Positions 1-10,393 of a stretch of 64,000 nt of DNA are shown here, one piece after another (the first letter of the stretch is position 1; each line of letters opens with the position of its first letter). Both the position numbers and the translations under genes were made by a program. The notes beneath the pieces are model-generated. The model was not told the DNA's origin. It did not search any database and worked only from the letters and a program-made list of their open reading frames with translations. The stretch lies in NCBI GenBank assembly GCA_032622095.1, contig CP136061.1, positions 58,667,301 to 58,731,300 on the forward strand, read 5' to 3'. The stretch is from Siphonodentalium dalli. Lineage: Eukaryota > Mollusca > Scaphopoda > Gadilida > Siphonodentaliidae.

Positions 1-375
1 TTTGCGGGGGGAAATTCGCTGTAAACAGCTGTATATGAATTTCTGTGCATACTATTTATCATGGATGTTAACATGGACATGTAAATAGGAATGAGTCATT
101 CTGAGGTCATTCGGCCAAAAAAACATGGCTGCCAGCGGCCATCTTGGATTTCAAAATTTGCAACAAAATACAACACAATAACTGCCTGCAGTCAGTTTAC
201 CAGTTAGAATTACATTATTTCTCTCATTCAAAGTGGTTTTGAAGCCCAACTCATTGCCAAAACACTAAAAAAAACAAGCAGGAATTTTTTTTTTTAGTTG
301 CGGAAAAAATTGCTTGTTGGTGGCTTTGACCACCCACCCACCCCGGCATACGTGCCGAAAAATTTCACCCCCTGC
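1..375 (-). repeat. Dispersed repeat cut by the window edge; inverted partner near 51.8-52.2 kb
   Basis: Read on the minus strand, this stretch matches about 51,783-52,168 almost from end to end: the G-rich start, the poly-A 'GCAGGAATT' block, the 'AAGATGGCCGCTGGC' core and the tail rich in C or G. Differences are small substitutions and length changes of homopolymers. The left end lies outside the window. It contains no coding potential. The 'CATGGCTGCCAGCGGCCATC' palindrome links it to the larger array elements at 48-59 kb. Confidence 0.8.
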
Positions 376-680
376 CGAAGCCAAAGAAATAGTAATTTAG
401 GAGCGTCTGATCGGATTGAGTACCTTTAAAGATATATAATCTGAATTCGCGCTCCTAAATTACTATTTCTTTGGCTTTGTGGGTAAAAAAATATTTGATT
501 CCAGTCGAGGAGCCCACCCATCAAAGCTCAGAGTTATCAGATATTGATTTTTGAAATCTTATTTTTCACCATCTGGAATATTTGGTGGTCTATCTAAAAT
601 TCGATGAGCCGACCGACATACTCTCGATAACCAAATTGCGTTGAACAAAATGTTGATATATATTAAACACGTGAATTTTT
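376..680. repeat. Decayed copy of the AGGTACTC TTAA-type MITE
   Basis: The same internal words as the intact copies at 3,193, 5,328 and 10,501 occur here: 'ATAGTAATTTAGGAGC', 'GATTGAGTACCTTTAA' and 'AAAGCTCAGAGTTATCAG'. The order is rearranged, with two facing copies of the 'AGTAATTTAGGAGCG' end around position 430, so it is a broken or doubly inserted copy. No gene is seen. Confidence 0.65.
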
Positions 681-690
681 TGGGCCTATC

Positions 691-1012
691 CCGCAAAGCG
701 TGCTAGCATCACTAAATTCACCCTCTGGGGACCTCATTCTGCTCAGGCCTCAACAGCTTTGGGAGACCTAGGATCTGATTGAAGTTCCCCAGTTGAAGTT
801 GGTGATGTTCACCCATTAATCACCCCGATTATGTATTTTATCTTCTGCAAATCCGGGGATATAGAAACTGAAGAGAAGGGAAAAAGTAACTAAAACTATG
901 TTAATTTGAGACTATAGATACTTCCTCCCAAAAGATGAGGCCGAAGCAGAATGAGGTCCCCAGAGGGTGAATTTGGTGATGCTATCCCACTGTGTGGGAT
1001 GACAGTCACATT
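691..1012 (-). mobile_element. Long form of the GCAGAATGAGGTCCCC inverted-repeat element
   Basis: The two ends are inverted copies of 'GAATGAGGTCCCCAGAGGGT' (near 705-735 and 950-985) enclosing about 200 bp of interior. The same interior ('ATGTATTTTATCTTCTGCAAAT', 'ACTGGGGAACTTCAAT' in reverse) recurs at 20.9-21.7 kb. It is related to the short palindromic MITEs at 2,921 and 15,317 but keeps a spacer between the arms, so it may be closer to a parental element. No transposase reading frame is present. Confidence 0.65.
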
Positions 1013-1099
1013 CAGCAGCCTCACAACCAATAATGAACAGCAGTGTCATATATATGTAACTTACCCTTTTCACTGCAGTCAGTTTTACTTGAAGCCACG

Positions 1100-1315
1100 T
1101 CCATTACTGGAGCTTCCTGAAATTTTGCGAAAGCCCTGTGCCGATGCATTCTCTTAATATATGAGTTTCCTATATATAAGAGAATACATTGGCCTAACAA
1201 TATTTACCTTGTAAGCCAGTGCATTCTCTTATATAATGTGAGGCTCGCTATGGGAGACTCATATATAAGATAATGCATTTGTACATGATGTTTAATGCTG
1301 CACCAACGCAGCTGT
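1100..1315. repeat. Double hairpin repeat with TGCATTCTCTTATATA arms
   Basis: Two successive stem-loops are built from 'TGCATTCTCTTATATA' and its complement, separated by 'CTAACAATATTTACCTTG'. The same arrangement in the opposite orientation is at 14,040-14,300, and single hairpins are at 14,870-14,945 and 45,265-45,345. The flanking 'GGAGCTTCC' and 'CCCTGTGCC' words are shared too. It is a non-coding dispersed repeat. Confidence 0.7.
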
Positions 1316-1485
1316 CATTTTGAAAGGATTAACAGCGGTTGCTTGTAAGAACATTTTAAAATACAGCAACTCTATTAGCACTTCCCTAATTTATACTTCT
1401 TGGATAATAAGGACTGACATTTTGAGACCATCAAAATCTGATATGATCATTAACCACTTGGTATACAATCGAAACTTGGTATACC

Positions 1486-2745
1486 AACTGCCTATTGGCA
1501 CTATTGTATATTACCCTATTCCATATATTTTAAATCAACTTTCCAACATAATATGATACTTATTTTGATGAATTTTAATATCATATGAAAATATTACTTT
1601 TACCCAGTGACAAATACAATCGAAATGCCAGCACAATGATAGATATGAAAACAAAATACAATGTTTTTAACTAACTATTACAGGCCCACTTAATTTTCGA
1701 ACCCCCCAGATCACATTATATTATATATTATATTCCATGTTGTATACCATTTGAAAGAGGAAGCTCCAAAACATTGTATTATTAACTGATCCGGTCGAAT
1801 AAACTGGGAACATGTTGTTTTTGTCGAGGTACCAAGGTGTGTCCTGTATTTAATTTTGATCCAGACTGTAATATAAAGTCTATTATATCTTTTAGTTTGA
1901 ACTCTGATGCATTCTGGGTTGACAAGGGGGGAAGTCTTGGAATGAATATCTATTACTTGGTGGACATTCCTAGGCCACAGCTGCTTCGCATTCTGGTGGA
2001 ATATATATTTGTTTGGTTCCTCTTCCAAATGGTATATAATATGGAATTATGTTATCTGGGCATTTGAAAATTAAGTGGGCCTTTTTAACATGAATTGCAG
2101 CTGTCATTGGGGTTGTTTTTTGTAACAGTAGTACATATTTACATGACAAATGTTTCAGCAAGTGAAATTTTCCTATCTGGAGAATTGTCATACTAGTAAT
2201 AATAAGAACAAATTATAAAAAAATTTGTTCACTTTTGTCAATGATGGCTTTACATACTTTATTATTTTTCACATGTATACAGTGCATACAATTTGCCAAT
2301 GGGTAAAAGTGATACTTTTCATATGATAGATATATAGATAGATACTTTTTATTTACAAAATGCCAAATTAACAGAACAAGATACATGTACACCCTGAAAT
2401 ACAAACATATAGATTGGAAATGACAATGACTGCAGGCACTTTGCCTGGGACATACATAGCACTATAGCATGCTGTCTTCCTGTCTGTCCCAGCAGCATAT
2501 AACTAAATAATTAAAGAAGGATGTTATAGATTGGTCACCAGCAGAATGATTCCCGAGCCACGCCCCACCCCGATATGCATACCGCCGCCACAGAGGCCCG
2601 TCCCCGGTACTTGAGTCATCTTACCCAAGCGATGAATATTAAAAAGGGTAAGTTAATTCATCAAAATAAGTATCTTATTATGTTGGGAAGTTGATCTAAA
2701 ATATGGAATAGGGTAATATACATATGTGCCAATAGGCAGTTGGTT
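1486..2745. mobile_element. Inverted-repeat element of 1.26 kb with a nested palindromic MITE
   Basis: The sequence at 1,486-1,578 ('CCAACTGCCTATTGGCAC' onward) is repeated inverted at about 2,655-2,745. A second inner pair is at 1,581-1,612 and 2,297-2,326 ('CATATGAAAA...TTACCCA'). Inside lies a further inverted-repeat unit at about 1,681-2,083 whose ends read 'AGGCCCACTTAATTTT' and its complement. The same terminal word follows the MITE at 15,571. No transposase is encoded. Confidence 0.6.
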
Positions 2746-2920
2746 GAGTTTTCAGTAACAACTTTGTGTTTGTAGAACAATATTCCTCTAGTTCGCTAAA
2801 ATTATATTTCGTTATACATGTAAAACATTGCCATCAGGATTTCAATTTTGTTTGTCCAAATAATGACCTTGATCTAGAATTATGTCCATGTCATTTATAC
2901 CAATCTTAGTGATGCATACA

Positions 2921-3146
2921 CAAGCCTTGAAATAGGGTATCTGTCATTTGCAGAATGAGGTCCCCAGAGGGTGAATTTGGTGATGCTAGCCCGCTATGCT
3001 AGCCCTCATTCTGCTTACATCTCAGCAGAATGAGGTTCCCAGAGGGTGAATTTGGTGATGCTAGCCCGCTATGCGGGGTAGCATCACTAAATTCACCCTC
3101 TGGGGACCTCATTCTGCAAATGACAGACACCCTATTTCAAGGCTTG
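2921..3146. mobile_element. hAT-like MITE, 226 bp, with 8-bp target duplication
   Basis: The ends are inverted copies beginning CAAGCCTTGAAATAG, and the element is flanked by TGCATACA at 2,913-2,920 and 3,147-3,154. The arms continue into the 'GCAGAATGAGG' palindrome, and the left part contains a partial extra hairpin. An 8-bp target duplication is the hallmark of hAT-type transposition, and the element is far too short to code for anything. A sister copy with its own duplication is at 15,317. Confidence 0.88.
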
Positions 3147-3192
3147 TGCATACACTGAGATCATAACTGACCTTTTGAAAAATAGCATTTAA

Positions 3193-3650
3193 AGGTACTC
3201 AATTTGATCAGATGGTCCCCATACCATCAAGATACGACGACAACAACATTTCTTCAAAATATGCTTTAGTTATCAGAATCGATTTATTGCAACAAAATAA
3301 TGCTAACCACTGTCAACTATGGTATCAAATTTCCCAAAACTTGTTATTTATCAACATTTTGTTCAACAAAATATGGATGTATTATCACTAAAGTATAAAC
3401 AAATTTGACCGTATTACCACTTGATTTTAGAGTTATCCATCTTCATCCGCAATTTTGTCCGAGACCCTCCGTTTGACCCGTGTTTCTGGGCCACATATTA
3501 TTACACATCTCGAGAAATAACAAACTTCAAAAATCAATAGCTGATCACTCTGAGCTTTAATGGATGGTTTCCCTGACTTGAATCAAATATTTTTTACCCC
3601 CAAAGCCAAAGAAATAGTAATTTAGGAGCATCTGATCAGATTGAGTACCT
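3193..3650. mobile_element. TTAA-flanked MITE of the AGGTACTC family (piggyBac-like)
   Basis: The termini AGGTACTCAA and TTGAGTACCT are inverted repeats, and the whole 458 bp folds on itself through the 'AAAGCTCAGAG' and 'TTTGGCTTT' segments. It is flanked by TTAA on the left and TTAT on the right, so one flank has mutated if the TTAA target model is right. Exact TTAA flanks occur in the copies at 5,328 and 10,501. Non-coding. Confidence 0.8.
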
Positions 3651-3720
3651 TTATTACACACTTGTTCCTAGAATTACAGTGTTCCTGCTATTCTTTATTT
3701 ACAAATCCACATGGAACATA

Positions 3721-3923
3721 CAGTAATGCCCTAAATAATCGACTCCTTAACCACAGCAGAATTATGGGTAATTTTGCAGGATTTAATCAGAAATATGGCT
3801 TGTTGCCATTTATCAGAAAGCTCTCACAGAGCTTTCCGATGAATGGCAACAAGCCATATAAATCCTGAAAAATTACCATTAATTCTGCTGTGGTTAAGGA
3901 GTCGATTATTTAGGGCATTACTG
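3721..3923. mobile_element. TA-flanked palindromic MITE of the CAGTAATGCCC family (mariner-like)
   Basis: This near-perfect hairpin has termini CAGTAATGCCCTAA and its complement, with a TA dinucleotide on each side. The interior carries 'AACCACAGCAGAATTATGG' and its complement around a short loop of 'GAAAGCTCTC' type. Related copies or fragments are at 5,298, 14,522, 39,830, 46,671, 52,594 and 53,286. TA flanks fit the Tc1/mariner superfamily; the assignment is by flank only. Confidence 0.85.
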
Positions 3924-5297
3924 TATGTTGCATAGGCATCCTGTTGATGTCACACGATCTAAATAATGTTCAACTCAACCATGAGACTGGAACTATTAAA
4001 TAAAAGCATCATCACACATGACAAAACAAGCCCTTTATGTGCCTGAATAAAGTTTGTAAGTCTGTCTGTTGTTTTTTTCAATTCACAGATTCTAGGAGGG
4101 GTGACGACATGTCATAAACACAGAACGACATGTGCGTTAATTGGTTTGTTGATACAGCACTTGTGCCAGCGAGGAAGGATAGAACTCAGAGGCTGTGCCA
4201 CTCATTCTATCAGTCCACACTAACACTTGTGCTGTATTAACAAATCCATTAATACACTCATGTAGCTCTGTGTATTTATCATACATGTAACTTATAGCTG
4301 AAACCCCGAATAGTTTTGGCAATTGTGTGGTAAGCAAGTTTGAGAACTGAGTGTTTCATACTAGAGTGTTGGCCATATGTATCTAATTGCCATGGTTAAG
4401 TTTATGTCTAGCGTAACTCAGGATTCTGAGAATTAAAGGCACAGGAGGCCTTAGTTGTCGAAAATATTCATATTTGTTCCAATCATTGTAAACAGAAAAA
4501 CATTAAAACGCATAAAGTTTCGTTCATATATACCATGACCATTGCGTAAACAGCATGCTATCACAAAGACCTACTATATTTTACCTAAGCAAGAGCCTGA
4601 TTGTGTTACAGAAGACAGCACTATGCTATTGGCTAAACACACAGAAATTATATAAACGCTCTTTATTAGTTCCATATAAGGAATGCAGCAACAAAGAACG
4701 CTCTTTATGTTTACCATCATAATATAAACAAACACCAGGAAAGTAACTTTTTATGCTTTTGTTTACATAACAATGGTCAAACATGTGACAATAACATACT
4801 GTTTATGTGATCTTTCTTATTTGTATACGAACAAAGTCTATCTACATTTTAATATTCTTTCTGTTTGTGGCGGTTTTTGACGGGTGAAAATATTTTCACA
4901 GGATACCCACCTTTAAGTTTTAACCCTTCCATGACTAGAGCTTACTGAAATTTTGCAAGAACCCTGTGCTAATGCATTCTCGTATATAATGTAGTCCAGA
5001 TTTTCGACTTATTTTGACTTAGAAAATTTTGGGATTTTTTTTGTGTGGATGCTATATCGATATTATTAATCCAAATTTTTCTTCAAAGTTAAAAATCTTT
5101 TTTGTTGGGTTTACGGATAATGCGGGTTGAATTTGCCACGGTGGGGGTATGCTAGCCCGCGAGTGCAAACCTCTTGTTATGATTATTTTGAAAGAGTATG
5201 TTACAGTTACATGTACTTATGTGAATTGACAAATAAACAGTTTAAGAAACATTTTCTTTATGCTTTGTCCAAACTGTAAGTAACAAAAGCCATAATA
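3924..5297. other. Non-coding stretch with one recognisable dispersed repeat
   Basis: No gene is supported. About 4,640-4,880 matches 44,036-44,215 in the opposite orientation, sharing 'CCGCCACAAACAGAAAGAAT', 'TGTTATTGTCAC' and 'TTATGTAAACAAA'. Near 4,919-4,990 a TTAACCCTTCCATGACT end and a 'TGCATTCTC' fragment of the hairpin repeat are present. The rest shows nothing I recognise. Confidence 0.6.
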
Positions 5298-5955
5298 CAG
5301 TAATGTTTTAAGTAATCTACTCCTTAAAGGTACTCAACCCGTAAAGAGGGTCCCCATCTCAACAGATTCCAACAACAACAATCCGATCAGAGGGTCCTAT
5401 ATTACTATTTCTTTGGCTTTGGGGGTAAAAAATATTTGATTCGAGTCGAGGAACCCATCAAACAAAGCTCAGAGTTATTAGATATTGATTTTTGAAAATT
5501 CTTATGTTCTCGAGATGAGTACTTATAACTGCCGTCAATTTGGTAACATGCTCGAGATTTTACGCCAAAATTCTATTCAAACAGACAAGGATGGATAACT
5601 CTATAATCAAGTGGTAATAATTGACTACGTACTGGGCCAGTAAGAATTCCCGATAATGAAAAATAATAGATTTCTAAAATCGATATCTAACAAATCTGAG
5701 CTTTGATGGGTGACTTCCTCGACTCGAATCAAATTTTTTTGACCCCCGAAGCCATTGAAATAGTAATTGAGAGGAGTTTTATCGGGTTGAGTACCTTTAA
5801 CCACAGCAGAATTATGGGTAACTTTTCAGGATTTAGTCGGAAATATGGTTTGTTGCTTTCCGATGAATGGCAACAAGCCATATTTATGACTAAATCCTGA
5901 AAAGTTACCCATAATTCTGCTGTGGTTAAGGAGTCGATTACTTAGAGCATTACTG
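5298..5955. mobile_element. CAGTAATG mariner-like MITE split by a TTAA-type MITE
   Basis: The left terminus (CAGTAATG at 5,298, after TA) and right terminus (CATTACTG ending at 5,955, before TA) belong to the TA-flanked palindromic family. The left arm is interrupted after 'CTACTCCTTAA' by an unrelated 469-bp MITE (5,328-5,796) and resumes with 'AACCACAGCAG'. Uninterrupted copies have a single TTAA here, so the inserted element duplicated that TTAA. Confidence 0.85.
5328..5796. mobile_element. TTAA-flanked MITE nested in a mariner-like MITE
   Basis: Ends are AGGTACTCAACCCG and GGGTTGAGTACCT, flanked by exact TTAA at 5,324-5,327 and 5,797-5,800. The interior has the family words 'ATTTGATTCGAGTCGAGG' and 'AGATATTGATTTTTGAAA' in inverted arrangement. 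TTAA target duplication is characteristic of piggyBac-type transposition. No coding capacity. Confidence 0.87.
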
Positions 5956-6044
5956 TACAATAATTTGCAAAAATTTAACCCTTTTGTTACTGAATGGAAT
6001 ATCCAATTCAGTTATAACAGTATTCTCTGGAATGGTCTAGCTCT

Positions 6045-6496
6045 TAAAGATGCAAAAAATCTGAATTAACGCTTGCAAATTACTCTTTCTTTGGCTTCAG
6101 GGGTAACAAATATTTGATTTGAGTCGAGGAACCCTCCCATCAAAGCTCAGAGTGATCAGATATTCATTTATGAAATCTATTATTTTTCACCAGCAATAAT
6201 TTTTTAGTGGCCCAGTAAAAGTTGACGAGAAGACAGTCTCGGTTCAAATTGTAGATGAAGATGGATAACTCTAAAATCAAGTGGCTTTTTTGTGTCGGAT
6301 ATTTGACAAACCGGCAAATTTTTTTTGAACAAAATGTTGATAAATTACAGGTTTTGTGCAATTTTATATTATTATAGTTGACTGGCTAGCATTATTTTTG
6401 GGCAATTAATCGATTCTGATAACTGAAGCGGCATTTCAAAAATGTTGTTGTTGTTGGAATCTGATGATATGGGGACCATCGAATCGGATTACAGTT
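6045..6496. repeat. Degenerate copy of the AGGTACTC MITE
   Basis: The family interior ('TTTGGCTTC', 'ATTTGATTTGAGTCGAGGA', 'CATCAAAGCTCAGAG', 'GTTGTTGTTGGAATCTG') is recognisable, but the terminal AGGTACTC words are eroded. It lies directly before the 38-bp tandem array. Confidence 0.65.
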
Positions 6497-6690
6497 ATTA
6501 TTGATTTGAGGCCTCGTTTCATGTAAACTCAGTTATTGTTGATTTGTGGCCTCATTACTTGTATACTCAGTCATTGTTGATTTGTGGCCTCATTACTTGT
6601 ATACTCAGTTATTGTTGATTTGTGGCCTCATTACTTGTATACTCAGTTATTGTTGATTTGTGGCCTCATTACTTGTATACTCAGTTATTG
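6492..6690. repeat. 38-bp tandem repeat, about five copies
   Basis: The unit starts CAGTTATTGTTGATTTG and continues through 'GGCCTCATTACTTGTATACT'. The first copy is the most diverged; the later copies are almost identical, suggesting recent expansion from the right. Confidence 0.92.
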
Positions 6691-6779
6691 TCTATCTAAA
6701 AATAATCCCTCAATAAAAAGCCATGAAGTCTTACCATATTAACATATCTGGCTGTTGATTTTTTGTCCCCCCCCCCCCA

Positions 6780-7560
6780 AAATCGGGTTATCGGATCAAA
6801 ACCAATTTGGTATGAGTTCATGAGCTCAACATACAGGTCAGGTCAAGTTTGAATATGGGTTCGGTCCACCCATTTTTGCCGGAGTTATGGTCCTTAGTTT
6901 ACAAAATTTGCCAATTATTTTGGTTTCCGGATGATAACTATAGTTTTTGTAATGCTATTGTTTTTAAATCTGGTATGTGGATTAACCACATGAAGATACA
7001 GGTCAAATTCAAATTTGGGTTTGGTCCACCCATCTTCACCGGAGTTATCATCCATTTTCGACTTAGAATGTTGTTGTTTTGAGGATTCCGGATGATAACT
7101 TTAATGTTGTTGTGTAATCGGATCTGAACCAAATTTGGTATGTGAGGTTATCAGCTCAAAATACAGGTCAAGTTCGAATATGGGTTCGGTCCGCCCATTT
7201 TTGCCAGAGTTATGGTCCTTGTCGACTTAGAATTTGCCAATTATTTCGGCTTCCGGATGACAACTTTAGTTTTTGTAATGTTATTCTTTTTAAATTTGGT
7301 ATGTGGATTAACCACATGAAGATACAGGTCAAGCTCAAATTTGGGTTTGGTCCACCCATTTTTGCCGGAGTTATGGTCCTTGTTGACTTAAAATTTGCCA
7401 ATTATTTTTTATTCTGGATGATAACTTTACTTTTAGTTATCTTGATTGTTTTTAAATTCAACTGAATCGCTTGATATTTGGTACGTGGTTCAAATTTCAG
7501 AAGACAAAGGCCAATTTTGAATTTGGTCATAGTCCGATGAATTTTGTCAAGAGTTAAAAA
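6780..7560. repeat. Tandem-core repeat, about 160-bp period
   Basis: The phrase 'TTTGGTATG' followed by 'ATACAGGTCAA', a 'GGGTT(T/C)GGTCCACCCAT' segment and 'GGAGTTATGGTCC' recurs near 6,810, 6,975, 7,135 and 7,300. The units are clearly related but diverged. The same sentence in another dialect is found at 19.9, 23.1, 28 and 61 kb. Small open frames here are by-products of the repeat. Confidence 0.8.
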
Positions 7561-7639
7561 AAGATATCCTTACTAAAAAGCCACCATTTCAGGGACACTC
7601 GGTCAGCAACATTTTGTTTTCTTGTCACCTAATTTTTAC

Positions 7640-8345
7640 CACATCCAATAGACCTTAACGCTTTCTTTACAAATTAGTTCTCATAGGTCGTTTGTTGAAC
7701 TTATTATCTGAACTGGTACCTCCAATAAATAGGACTCCTTCTTCACTTGTATTATCTGTCATCTTCTTATTATACATCAACCCCCGATTAAAAAAAGTGT
7801 AATATACTGTTTTGCACATGTCTGTCCATCGGTCCAATGTCTGTTCATGTCAAAACTTGAACAGTAGTGCTCGATCTCAATGTAATTTGGTATGTACGTT
7901 CATTACTATGTGAATATTCAATAGAGGGTTCAATTGTTCTGTTCGGGTTTTCCATTCTATAGTTATTCATCTTTGTTTATCTGGAAATGTTGGCTTTTTG
8001 GTCTGTCAGATGTCTGTTGAGGTCATAACCTGAACAGTAGTGCTCAAATGTCAATGAAATTTGCTAAGGATGTTTACTAGTATGAGGACATTCAATAGAG
8101 CATTCAATTGTTTTGTTTTGGTTTTCCATTCTAGAGTTATTCATCTTTGTTTATCTGGAAATGTTGGTTTTTTGGTCAATGGAATTTGGTATGGATGTTT
8201 ACCCTCACAGTAGGCAGTATGCCAGAAGGGGGTATGCACTGGACAACAGTCTATCACTTGTTTTCCCCTGAAAACCCCTCCAGATGAATAATAGACCATT
8301 CTAATGTAGACTTTTATAACTGATGAGAGAATTCATTTAGTACAT
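7640..8345 (+). repeat. Repeat element with a two-copy tandem core, just upstream of the zinc-finger exon
   Basis: The core is a tandem pair of period about 172 bp (near 7,834-8,005 and 8,006-8,175) sharing 'CCATTCTAGAGTTATTCATC' or close variants. The outer flanks ('CTAATTATCTGAAC'-like at the left and 'CCTCCAGATGAATAATAGAC' at the right) match the outer flanks of 51,640-52,440, although the two interiors differ completely. Confidence 0.65.
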
Positions 8346-8370
8346 AAAGGAATAAGACTCAGGCACTGCT

Positions 8371-8386
8371 TCTATTATAATTTCAG
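8371..8386 (+). other. Splice acceptor of the zinc-finger exon
   Basis: A pyrimidine-biased run ends in TTTCAG at 8,381-8,386. An in-frame TAA at 8,378-8,380 shows that the open frame cannot extend further left, so coding must enter by splicing. The reading frame opens immediately after the AG with codons for Asp-Glu-Thr-Ala-Pro-Leu in phase 0. Confidence 0.75.
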
Positions 8387-10393
8387 GACGAGACAGCGCC
8401 TCTGGAGAGAGTTTTTGAATTGGATGTAATCAGCCCTGACTACCAAGTAGAAGAAATTCCATATGATGTTTATGTGAATATGTTGTCGTCTAATCATGAT
8501 GATCCATCATATGATAAAGAATGTGAAAAAAAAGTTGAAGATAGTAAGCTCTCAAATCAAGAAATAATTCGACTAAACACAGTTGGATTCAGCGCTCATA
8601 ACAAGGAGAGTGAATCTGTTGATAGTATGGTTACTAGGCCTTCCAACGATGTGTTACATAGTACTTCAATGGTGAAATTAAAATGTCAACATGCTGATCC
8701 CACATCCAGATCCAAAGAATCTCCCATTATTTCTGATAAACCCCAGAGTTCTTGTCTTCAAACTGTATGCAGAGTAACTACTAGCATGGATGGATGTGAA
8801 CAATTTGTTGTTGACACCTCGGTGTGTGGGCAGCATGACGATCAGTCGAAACCTGTCGTTAAAATAGAGAACGTTGATCCAAGATATGACAAATATGTGA
8901 TAAAAGTCCCTTCTGTGTCATCTGTTGAATCTACCATTGAATCAAATCGAGACTCAAGCACAGTTAATAATTCTGAAAGATTCCACACTGACTCAGTGAC
9001 AGCAGCTAATAATTCTGAAGGATTCCTTACTAGTTCAGTGACATCAGCTGATAATTCTGAAGGATTCCCTATTAACTCAATTACTGAAGCTAATAATTCT
9101 GAAAGATTCCACACTGACTCAGTGACAGCAGCTAATAATTCGGAAAGATTCCTTACTAGTTCAGTGACATCAGCTAATAATTCTGAAGGATTCCCTATTA
9201 ACTCAATTACTGAAGCTAATAATTCGGAAAGATTCCACACTGACTCAGTGACAGCAGCTAATAATTCTGAAGGATTCCTTACTAGTTCAGTGACATCAGC
9301 TAATAATTCTGAAGGATTCCCTATTGACTCAATTACTGAAGCTATTAATTCTGAAAGATTCCACACTGACTCAGTGACAGCAGCTAATAATGCTGAAGGA
9401 TTCCTTACTAGTTCAGTGACATCAACTAATAATTCTGAAGGATTCCCTATTAACTCAATTACTGAAGCTAATAATTCTGAAAGATTCCACACTGACTCAG
9501 TGACAGCAGCTAATAATTCTGAAGGATTCCTTACTAGTTCAGTGACATCAGCTGATAATTCTGAAGGATTCCCTATTAACTCAATTACTGAAGCTAATAA
9601 TTCTGAAAGATTCCACACTGACTCAGTGACAGCAGCTAATAATTCTGAAGGATTCCTTACTAGTTCAGTGACATCAGCTAATAATTCTGAAGGATTCCCT
9701 ATTGACTCAATTACTGAAGCTATTAATTCTGAAAGATTCCACACTGACTCAGTGACAGCAGCTAATAATGCTGAAGGATTCCTTACTAGTTCAGTGACAT
9801 CAGCTAATAATTCTGAAGGATTCCCTATTAACTCAATTACTGAAACTAATAATTCTGAAAGAGTCCACACCGACTCAGTGACAGCAGCTAATAATGCTGA
9901 AGGATACCTTACTAGTTCAGTGACATCAGCTAATAATTCTGAAGGATTCCCTATTGACTCTATGATAAAAACCAATGAACAACATCAGGGTATATCTCTC
10001 AAAACTGAGAAATCTGACCCAGGATATGACAGGTATACAGAACAAGGCCCATCACAGTCACTAGCACCTGCCAGTATTTCAGAGGACAGTACATGCAAGC
10101 AAGAAGATAATCTGTTTAATTCTGTGGTGAAAATAGAACAAGAAGATCCCAGATATGATTTAAGTTCTGACATATCTATTACAGATTATGTCCCCTCCAG
10201 AAAGAAAAGGTCGGCTCCCAGCAGTTATTCTCATGTGGCAGGTGATAAACCTGTGTGTAAAGTGTTCATCCAGGCAAAAATACAAGCACACATCTTTAAG
10301 TGTACAATGTGTGGAGAAGCCTTTGGTACAAGGAAATCACTGACAGAACACAAATTAACACATCAAGTCCAGATATTGAAGCAATATAGTTGA
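8387..10393 (+). CDS. Terminal exon of a single-finger C2H2 protein with a 42-residue repeat array
   Basis: The 3' coding exon of a probable nuclear DNA-binding protein; the upstream exon with the start codon was not found. Numbering from the Leu codon at 8,420 (657 residues to the stop), one C2H2 finger is seen at 626-648: Cys628, Cys631, His644 and His648, with spacing C-x2-C-x12-H-x3-H. A basic run SRKKRS at 593-598 is a candidate nuclear localisation signal. The motif VKIE or LKTE followed by DPxYD occurs at 147-156, 527-537 and 570-580; Psi-K-x-E is the SUMO-acceptor consensus. Residues 183-518 are eight tandem 42-mers, each made of three 14-mers of the form NNSE(G/R)F then S(V/I)T. The finger and motifs argue for a real gene; its target and role are unknown. 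Lack of an ATG near the exon start is explained by splicing. A TTAA-type MITE begins about 110 bp after the stop. Confidence 0.82.
   Translation, partial: DETAPLERVFELDVISPDYQVEEIPYDVYVNMLSSNHDDPSYDKECEKKVEDSKLSNQEIIRLNTVGFSAHNKESESVDSMVTRPSNDVLHSTSMVKLKCQHADPTSRSKESPIISDKPQSSCLQTVCRVTTSMDGCEQFVVDTSVCGQHDDQSKPVVKIENVDPRYDKYVIKVPSVSSVESTIESNRDSSTVNNSERFHTDSVTAANNSEGFLTSSVTSADNSEGFPINSITEANNSERFHTDSVTAANNSERFLTSSVTSANNSEGFPINSITEANNSERFHTDSVTAANNSEGFLTSSVTSANNSEGFPIDSITEAINSERFHTDSVTAANNAEGFLTSSVTSTNNSEGFPINSITEANNSERFHTDSVTAANNSEGFLTSSVTSADNSEGFPINSITEANNSERFHTDSVTAANNSEGFLTSSVTSANNSEGFPIDSITEAINSERFHTDSVTAANNAEGFLTSSVTSANNSEGFPINSITETNNSERVHTDSVTAANNAEGYLTSSVTSANNSEGFPIDSMIKTNEQHQGISLKTEKSDPGYDRYTEQGPSQSLAPASISEDSTCKQEDNLFNSVVKIEQEDPRYDLSSDISITDYVPSRKKRSAPSSYSHVAGDKPVCKVFIQAKIQAHIFKCTMCGEAFGTRKSLTEHKLTHQVQILKQYS
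8966..9973 (+). repeat. Coding 126-bp tandem repeat, eight copies, of three 42-bp subunits
   Basis: Each 126-bp unit encodes three related 14-residue modules (ending TAA/TSA/TEA). At the protein level units 3 and 4 match units 6 and 7 in their private changes (PIDS, INSERF, NNAEGF), and unit 5 is identical to unit 1. This indicates a further duplication with a period of three units (378 bp). All units keep the frame. Confidence 0.93.
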
